Assembly (NCBI RefSeq): GCF_002742385.2
Contig: NZ_MJBI02000003.1
Span: 1 to 64,000 of the forward strand
Reading direction: 5' to 3'
DNA: 64,000 nucleotides
DNA from: Macrococcoides goetzii
Lineage (GTDB): Bacteria; Bacillota; Bacilli; Staphylococcales; Staphylococcaceae
Positions 59,110 to 64,000 of this stretch are shown here, one piece after another. Each line of letters starts with the position of its first letter. The first letter of the stretch is position 1. The notes under the pieces are model-generated. The model made no database searches and was not told where the DNA came from. It worked only from the letters and a program-made list of their open reading frames with translations. The translations under genes and the position numbers were made by a program.

Positions 59110-59124
59110 TGATAACCATTATCA
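59110..59124. promoter_or_regulatory. Fur-box-like operator upstream of the nitroreductase
   Basis: TGATAACCATTATCA matches the 7-1-7 Fur core TGATAATnATTATCA at 13 of 14 fixed positions. It lies 20 bases upstream of the TTG start, where bound Fur would block transcription or the start of it. PerR and Zur boxes have related cores, so the regulator is not certain. Confidence 0.6.
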
Positions 59125-59153
59125 ATTATAAAGAAGTATCATTTATTTGTAAA

Positions 59154-59882
59154 TTATGACTTATAAAGCACAATCTGATCATGTAAATCTTTAATATGAA
59201 TTTGACCTGGTGCAACAGGATTGCCAACATAGCCAAAGGTCATAGATGATCCAAATATCCCACAAGCCACGCGTGTGATCTTTCCGATTTCTCCCATCGC
59301 AATACCGATAATATTTAAATTACAATTTTGTTTTGTTTCATAAACTGCTGACATTAAATTAAGCACATCTTTACCATCATTCGGTTTAACCGCTAGCTTA
59401 CAGTAATCTGCATCTAGTTTAATCATGCGATTATAAATTGCAAGCATATCTTTAATTCGTGGCGTGAATTCATATTCATGGTGACTGATTAACACTAAAA
59501 TATTATTCGCACGTGCCAAGACCAATAATTTATCCATATAGTCTTCGTACATCATCAATTCTAAATCGATAATATCACATAATTTTTTCTCTATCACTTC
59601 TTTAATAAGTTCAAAATAAGCATCCATCGTAATTTTTGTCTTGTTATTCATATCTTCTGTGCGATATGTAAATAAAATTTGTTTTGATGGAAACTTATTC
59701 TTTATAAAAGCAATCTCAGATTCATAAAATTCAATTGAACCTTGTGCTAAGTCAGCTCGATATTCAACGACATCGAAATAATCGATATATTCAACCGCTT
59801 CTTTAATCACTTTTTCATCTGTGTTCTGTACATCTGATAACGTCAATATTACCTTTGGAATTGCACTACTCTGCTCTGTCAA
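59154..59882 (-). CDS. aroD: 3-dehydroquinate dehydratase, type I
   Basis: AroD removes water from 3-dehydroquinate in the shikimate pathway, using a Schiff-base lysine. The 242-residue protein shows VEYRADL, the catalytic histidine in VLISHHEYEFTP, the lysine in DYCKLAVKP, and GEIGKITRVACGIFGSSMTFG. The start is a TTG (59882) with GAGGAGG seven bases upstream. It is a single gene in the window; the other aro genes lie elsewhere. A long inverted repeat is upstream. Confidence 0.95.
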   Translation of the reverse strand: MTEQSSAIPKVILTLSDVQNTDEKVIKEAVEYIDYFDVVEYRADLAQGSIEFYESEIAFIKNKFPSKQILFTYRTEDMNNKTKITMDAYFELIKEVIEKKLCDIIDLELMMYEDYMDKLLVLARANNILVLISHHEYEFTPRIKDMLAIYNRMIKLDADYCKLAVKPNDGKDVLNLMSAVYETKQNCNLNIIGIAMGEIGKITRVACGIFGSSMTFGYVGNPVAPGQIHIKDLHDQIVLYKS

Positions 59883-59926
59883 AATAAGTCCTCCTCTTAT
59901 TCATCCAATAATTAAAGTGAAAGTAT

Positions 59927-59981
59927 GGTAAAATAGATAAGTGCTGTTAATTATTGAACAATCTCTTAAGTCTATTTTACC
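59927..59981. repeat. 11-bp inverted repeat upstream of aroD
   Basis: GGTAAAATAGA (59927-59937) and TCTATTTTACC (59971-59981) are exact inverse copies 33 bases apart, each containing a TAAAAT -10-like hexamer. They lie in the 190-base gap between aroD and the small gene at 60077, possibly marking divergent promoters or a regulator site. Nothing else is evident in this gap. Confidence 0.6.
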
Positions 59982-60076
59982 TTACTTGATTAATAAATTG
60001 TATCAATTATACCCATATTATAAGTTCACCAGAATTTAATTTGGAAAGCATAGTGAATAATATATGGAGGTTAATA

Positions 60077-60337
60077 ATGAAAACACTATTTGATTTAAAA
60101 ACGTTACCAGGATGGAAAATAGATAACCATACGAAGATAGCCATTCGTTTAGTAGAGAACGAAGACTATATCGCGATTACAAAACCGATATACAAAAGCC
60201 ATAGCATAATGGACGTTATCGAATTCACTAAAGATAGTGAAGATAATATCACTTTTAAAAATATGAACAATAATAATCAGATTATCGTATCTATTGATGA
60301 AAATGACAAAACCATTCATATCCAAAATAAAGCATAG
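60077..60337 (+). CDS. Small hypothetical protein before tmRNA
   Basis: The 86-residue soluble protein (MKTLFDLKTLPGWKIDNHTK, then IAITKPIYKSHSIMDVIEFT) has no motif I can name. It is polar, rich in K, D, N and I, with a beta-strand pattern. The ATG at 60077 has TGGAGG at a normal distance; the earlier in-frame ATG at 60041 does not. It appears monocistronic, ending in a terminator 60-90 bases before ssrA. Confidence 0.6.
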   Translation: MKTLFDLKTLPGWKIDNHTKIAIRLVENEDYIAITKPIYKSHSIMDVIEFTKDSEDNITFKNMNNNNQIIVSIDENDKTIHIQNKA

Positions 60338-60365
60338 TACCCTATAAGGTATTATGCTTTATTGT
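60329..60365 (+). terminator. Terminator of the small gene before ssrA
   Basis: Stem AGCATAGTACC/GGTATTATGCT (60331-60358, one wobble or mismatch) followed by TTATTGTT. It overlaps the stop codon. The T-run is poor. Confidence 0.6.
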
Positions 60366-60426
60366 TGAAATATATGTTTCAATTTGTTATATTTAAATAT
60401 GCTAGTTATTTTATTCATACTATCTC

Positions 60427-60781
60427 GGGGGCGTTACGGATTCGACAGGGGTCACTTGGGTTGGTATAGCGTGTCGGAGGGTTGTCTTCGTTATCAACAC
60501 AACAGTTATAATAACTGGCAAAACAAACAATTTCGCAGTAGCTGCCTAATCGCACTCTGCACCTCTCTCAAGCATCGCCTATGTGCCTGATGTAGAGGTT
60601 CAACTTTAGTAGGATACGACGAACACTTCCGCCTGGAGTCTGTTCGTAAGAGATTAATCGGGCTAGCGATACATTCGGATGTCCGTTTTCAGATGTATCG
60701 TGAAATTCAATAACAGGACTACACACGTAGAAGTATCAATTGCAGGATCTTTGGACGCGGGTTCGACTCCCGCCGTCTCCA
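60427..60781 (+). ncRNA. ssrA: tmRNA (SsrA)
   Basis: tmRNA with SmpB rescues stalled ribosomes. The 5' end GGGGGCGTTACGGATTCGAC and the 3' end GGGTTCGACTCCCGCCGTCTCC form the tRNA-like domain; GGGGGCG (60427-60433) pairs with CGTCTCC (60774-60780). The tag frame runs from GGC at 60517 to TAA at 60547-60549 and encodes GKTNNFAVAA after the tRNA-carried alanine. The tag ends in the AVAA degron seen by ClpXP-type proteases. CCA is not fully encoded, as in S. aureus. smpB is 0.7 kb away, and one gene lies between. Confidence 0.97.
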
Positions 60782-60787
60782 TACATA

Positions 60788-60828
60788 AAGAAGAGCTTAT
60801 ACCTTAAGGGGTATTAGCTCTTTTTATT
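60788..60828. terminator. Bidirectional terminator, ssrA and the secreted-protein gene
   Basis: Stem AAGAGCTTATACC/GGTATTAGCTCTT (60791-60822, loop TTAAG-like) followed by TTTATTTC on the plus strand. The convergent secreted-protein gene ends six bases away. Confidence 0.87.
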
Positions 60829-60833
60829 TCTGC

Positions 60834-61373
60834 TTATTCAGTTCTTGGCGCTTGTTCTGGAGAAATAATCTCTATTTGATAAGCTGCCGATTTAAATTTT
60901 TCTGTAAGTAATTTTATTGTACGTTTTTCATTGTTAACAACCTGTACATATACTTTATTAGACATGATGTCCGTACCATATCCAACAACTTTCAGGTTGT
61001 TTGCATCAATGTATTTTTCTAGATGATTTTTAGCTTTTACTAATCCTTGTTCAGAATATAGTGCAGTTTTAAAGATTAAATTATTTTTACCGAATTTTTT
61101 GATGATCCCATTTTTATACTTTACATTTTTCGTTAAATTTTTAATAACTACAGTAATTGTTTGTTTTTGTGGATTAATATAGTAACCAGCTCTAATATTT
61201 ACTGGAATCTTAGTATATTCTTTTTTGACAGTTTGAACTTTATTATTAAAAGCTTTTTCTGACATTTTTTGAACAGACACTGTCGTTGCACTCGCATCAA
61301 CTTGAGTTGATAATGCTGGTAACGTTAATGATGTTGCAATAATTGCTGATACTGCTAATTTAGTAATTTTCAT
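60834..61373 (-). CDS. Secreted protein of unknown function
   Basis: The 179-residue protein has an N-terminal Sec signal: MKITKLAVSAIIATSLTLPA, hydrophobic to about residue 22 and a likely cleavage at VDASATT near residue 28-30. The mature part is basic, rich in K, N, V and I, without cysteine, sortase motif or lipobox, so it should be released. I do not recognise a domain. The ATG at 61373 is nine bases after AGGAG; an ATG at 61382 overlaps that site. It lies between ssrA and smpB, where mobile islands often insert in staphylococci, but it shows no other mark of transfer. Confidence 0.72.
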   Translation of the reverse strand: MKITKLAVSAIIATSLTLPALSTQVDASATTVSVQKMSEKAFNNKVQTVKKEYTKIPVNIRAGYYINPQKQTITVVIKNLTKNVKYKNGIIKKFGKNNLIFKTALYSEQGLVKAKNHLEKYIDANNLKVVGYGTDIMSNKVYVQVVNNEKRTIKLLTEKFKSAAYQIEIISPEQAPRTE

Positions 61374-61472
61374 ATTTAACATCTCCTTTTAGTATTCATT
61401 TTACACTATTATTCATTTCATACAAGTTATTTATAAAATGTCCACCAAACTAATAAAAAGAAATATAAGTTT

Positions 61473-61504
61473 ACACAAAAAACTACCGAATTTCTCCGGT
61501 AGTT
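61473..61504 (-). terminator. Intrinsic terminator of smpB
   Basis: Minus-strand stem AACTACCG(G)/(C)CGGTAGTT (61481-61504, loop about seven bases) followed by TTTTTTG. It starts within the smpB stop codon. Confidence 0.85.
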
Positions 61505-61964
61505 AGTATTTCTCTTTCATCGCACGATCCATTTCACGTTTCGCTTCTTTTGCTTTCAATGCATGTCGTTTATCGTAGTCTTTCTTACCTTTGGCAAGTC
61601 CTACAAGCATCTTACAGTAGCCATTCTTAATATATAACTTAAGCGGTACTAACGCATAACCTTGCTCACGTGTCTGTCCGAATAATTTATCGATTTGTTT
61701 GCGTTTCATAAGCAGTTTACGTGTTCTCAGAGGATCATGATTAAATCGATTTCCTTCTTCATACGGTGCGATATGCATGTTATACACATACATTTCACCG
61801 TTATACACTCTTGCGTAAGAATCTTTTAAATTCGCACTGCCGCGTCTTATCGATTTAATTTCTGTCCCTTGTAACACAATTCCCGCTTCAAATGTTTCTT
61901 CAATCGTATAATCATGACTTGCTTTTCTATTTTGTGCTAATGTCTTTCCATCACCTTTTGGCAT
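61503..61964 (-). CDS. smpB: SsrA-binding protein
   Basis: SmpB binds the tRNA-like end of tmRNA and brings it to stalled ribosomes. The 153-residue protein begins [15 protein letters not shown] and has the OB-fold blocks [31 protein letters not shown] and [24 protein letters not shown], then the lysine-rich tail [29 protein letters not shown]. The ATG at 61964 follows AGAGGTG; the frame is open upstream to 62000 but this overlaps rnr. rnr ends ten bases upstream, so rnr-smpB is one transcript as in other Firmicutes. Confidence 0.97.
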   Translation of the reverse strand: MPKGDGKTLAQNRKASHDYTIEETFEAGIVLQGTEIKSIRRGSANLKDSYARVYNGEMYVYNMHIAPYEEGNRFNHDPLRTRKLLMKRKQIDKLFGQTREQGYALVPLKLYIKNGYCKMLVGLAKGKKDYDKRHALKAKEAKREMDRAMKEKY

Positions 61965-61974
61965 GACTTCACCT

Positions 61975-64000
61975 CTATTTCTTTTTACCTCTACCTGCAT
62001 TTTTCACTGCTTTTGATTTATAGAATGGTTTCTTTCCACCATTCTTCTTCGCTGCTTTACTGAACTTTTCGCCAGCCGCTTTTCCACGACCTTTTTTACG
62101 TGGTTTTTGGTTATTATTGTTACCACCACTTTTACGTTCAGCTTTAATCTTAACTTCACGTATTTTACTTTCAATTTTAGCCATGTCCATACCGACTATC
62201 GCAAAATCAATCATGCGTTCATCAACATTTACGTTCACGACTTTTACTTTTACTTTTTGACCGATTTTAAACACTTTACCATGACGTTCACCAATCATCG
62301 CCATATGGCGTTCATCAAAGTGGTAATAATCATCTGTCATATTAGAGTTATGTACCATGCCTTCGATTGTATTCTCAAGTTCTACAAACATACCGAAGTT
62401 AGCAACAGAGCTAATAATACCCTCAAACTCTTCACCTAAATGCTGAATCATATATTCTGCTTTTTTCAGATCATCTGTATCTCGTTCTGCGTCAATTGCA
62501 CGGCGTTCACGTTTAGAAGTATGTTCACTTATATCAACTAGCTTGTCTTCCCATAATGCTTTTTGTTCTTCATTCATTGAATGTTCGATTAAGTATTTGC
62601 GGATTAATCTATGCACAATTAAATCCGGATAACGTCTGATTGGTGATGTAAAGTGTGTATAGTATTCAGCAGAAAGTCCAAAATGTCCTAAATTCTGTTC
62701 AGAGTATTTCGCTTGCTGCATTGAACGTAACATAAGTGTAGAGATAACTAATTCCTCAGGTTTATCCTTAATTTCTTCACCAATATTCTGAAGCGTTTTC
62801 GGATGAATATTTTCAGTACCACCTTTAACGATTAAACCGAAATTTGTAATGAATTCAAAGAATCGCTTTAATCTGTCTGCTTTCGGCTCTTCATGAACTC
62901 GATAAATAAATGGTACTTTTAATTTTGCAAAGTGTTCGGCTACGGTTTCATTGGCCATTAACATAAATGATTCAATTAATCGTTCACCTAATCCGCGTTC
63001 GCGAATAACAACTTCTTTAGGCACACCTACTTCATCTACTAAAATCTTAGCTTCTTTAAGGTCGAAATCAATTTCTCCACGTTTTACACGCATTTGTTTT
63101 AATATATCAGCTAATTCTTTTGCGTGTATCAACATTTCATGAATATGTTGATACTCATGTATTAAGATTTCATCATTATCCTCTAAAATTTGATTGACAG
63201 CATCATACGTCATTCTTTCATCAGAATGAATGACACTTTGATAAATTTTATGATTTACAACACGTCCTGTATGATCAATCTCCATTTCACAACTTAACGT
63301 CAATCGGTCAACTTTAGGATTTAAGGAACAGATTCCATTACTTAATCGATGCGGAATCATAGGAATTACGCGGTCGACTAAATAGACACTTGTCCCACGT
63401 TCGAATGCATCCTGATCTAACATTGATCCTTCAGTAACATAGTGACTGACGTCAGCAATTGAAACGATTAATTTATAATTGCCATTTTCTAACTTTTCTA
63501 CACTAATTGCATCATCTAAATCTTTGGCATCTGCACCGTCAATTGTAATGGTTAATACGTCACGTAAATCTACACGATCTTTATAATCGTGTGGTTCAAT
63601 TTCATCCGGCACATTGTTAGCTTCTTCAATAGTTGCAGGATTGAAATCAATATTAATACCATGTGTATAGATAATGGATAATATATCTACACCAGGATCA
63701 TTTTTATGTCCCAGGATTGCTTTAACCATACCTTCAGGATTGTTCGTACCATCAGCATATTGTGTCAATTCCACTAATACTTTATGTCCTTCTACAGCAC
63801 CCAGATTTTTACCTTTAGGAATAAAGATATCTTGTGTAATACGTTTATCATCCGGAAGCACAAACCCAAAATGTCTCGCTTCAGTATAGGTTCCGACAAC
63901 TTGCGTTATCGCACGTTTCTGTATTGCTTTAACTTCACCTTCGTTACGCCCATCACTTGCTTTTGACACACTCACTAATACTGTATCGCCATCCATCGCT
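61975..64000 (-). CDS. rnr: Ribonuclease R, N-terminus beyond the window
   Basis: RNase R is a 3'-to-5' exoribonuclease that degrades structured RNA and tmRNA-tagged messages. At least 673 residues are visible; the N-terminal part (about 100 or more residues) is cut by the window edge at 64000. It shows a cold-shock-like domain ([21 protein letters not shown]), the RNB catalytic motif [32 protein letters not shown], an S1 domain ([17 protein letters not shown]) and a lysine-rich tail with [14 protein letters not shown]. It directly precedes smpB, whose partner tmRNA is nearby. Confidence 0.96.
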   Translation of the reverse strand, partial: AMDGDTVLVSVSKASDGRNEGEVKAIQKRAITQVVGTYTEARHFGFVLPDDKRITQDIFIPKGKNLGAVEGHKVLVELTQYADGTNNPEGMVKAILGHKNDPGVDILSIIYTHGINIDFNPATIEEANNVPDEIEPHDYKDRVDLRDVLTITIDGADAKDLDDAISVEKLENGNYKLIVSIADVSHYVTEGSMLDQDAFERGTSVYLVDRVIPMIPHRLSNGICSLNPKVDRLTLSCEMEIDHTGRVVNHKIYQSVIHSDERMTYDAVNQILEDNDEILIHEYQHIHEMLIHAKELADILKQMRVKRGEIDFDLKEAKILVDEVGVPKEVVIRERGLGERLIESFMLMANETVAEHFAKLKVPFIYRVHEEPKADRLKRFFEFITNFGLIVKGGTENIHPKTLQNIGEEIKDKPEELVISTLMLRSMQQAKYSEQNLGHFGLSAEYYTHFTSPIRRYPDLIVHRLIRKYLIEHSMNEEQKALWEDKLVDISEHTSKRERRAIDAERDTDDLKKAEYMIQHLGEEFEGIISSVANFGMFVELENTIEGMVHNSNMTDDYYHFDERHMAMIGERHGKVFKIGQKVKVKVVNVNVDERMIDFAIVGMDMAKIESKIREVKIKAERKSGGNNNNQKPRKKGRGKAAGEKFSKAAKKNGGKKPFYKSKAVKNAGRGKKK

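Noticed and set aside
60384-60590. A 68-residue open frame on the plus strand
   Set aside because: It lies inside tmRNA and its tag region; the RNA structure fully accounts for the sequence.

Overview
The window is a gene-dense, AT-rich chromosomal segment of a low-GC Gram-positive bacterium of the family Staphylococcaceae. Gene content and order follow the Staphylococcus aureus chromosome (addAB-spsBA-pgi-argGH-glpQ-gudB-rocD, then ppiB-mnhA-G-ndh-suf-metNPQ-gcvH-ssrA-smpB-rnr). Several details point to a more basal relative such as Macrococcus: the first signal peptidase keeps its catalytic residues, a rocA gene lies in the arginine cluster, the tmRNA tag differs from the one I recall for S. 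aureus, and intergenic repeats unfamiliar to me are present. The genus assignment is an inference.

Layout. 0.1-11.2 kb (minus strand): YisL, a FAH-family hydrolase, an unknown membrane protein coupled to addA, addB, two type I signal peptidases and a TVP38-type membrane protein. 11.2-24.2 kb: pgi; argG-argH on the plus strand; then on the minus strand glpQ, an iron-type alcohol dehydrogenase, gudB, rocD, rocA, a CvfD/YugI RNA-binding protein, two small proteins and ppiB. Arginine synthesis (argGH) thus sits beside arginine/ornithine/proline breakdown to 2-oxoglutarate (rocD, rocA, gudB), with candidate CcpA sites nearby. 24.2-30.5 kb (plus): kapB and the seven-gene Mnh/Mrp Na+/H+ antiporter. 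30.5-38.1 kb: a thioesterase, YuiF-like antiporter, an unknown 351-residue protein, YuiB, a NUDIX hydrolase, two NDH-2-type flavoproteins and small Fe-S/redox factors (SufA-like, YuzB, YuzD, Nfu). A Rex-type operator precedes ndh.

38.1-48.1 kb: bioB broken by one in-frame TGA although its BirA-like operator is intact; a 2-hydroxyacid dehydrogenase, NagD-like phosphatase, DUF86, DUF3055, YutD, lipA, YunD-E-F, and a FetAB-like ABC exporter. 48.1-53.4 kb: sufCDSUB. 53.6-56.5 kb: metNPQ under a SAM (S-box) riboswitch with a clear terminator. 56.5-64 kb: thioredoxin-like and Toprim proteins, gcvH, an ArsC/Spx-family protein, a second thioredoxin, a nitroreductase behind a Fur-like box, aroD, a small unknown gene, tmRNA, a secreted protein, smpB and the start-truncated rnr.

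The window is mostly conserved core genome: I see no prophage, transposase, CRISPR array or tRNA. The least explained sequence is non-coding. A tandem array downstream of ppiB (23292-23574) has two long stem-loops whose stems differ in sequence yet stay self-complementary around an identical loop. A 41-bp palindromic tandem repeat lies at 17797-17942, and a pair of 41-nt hairpin repeats at 38173-38264. Start codons were chosen from visible ribosome binding sites and remembered family N-termini; functions are assigned by recognising protein families, not by database search.
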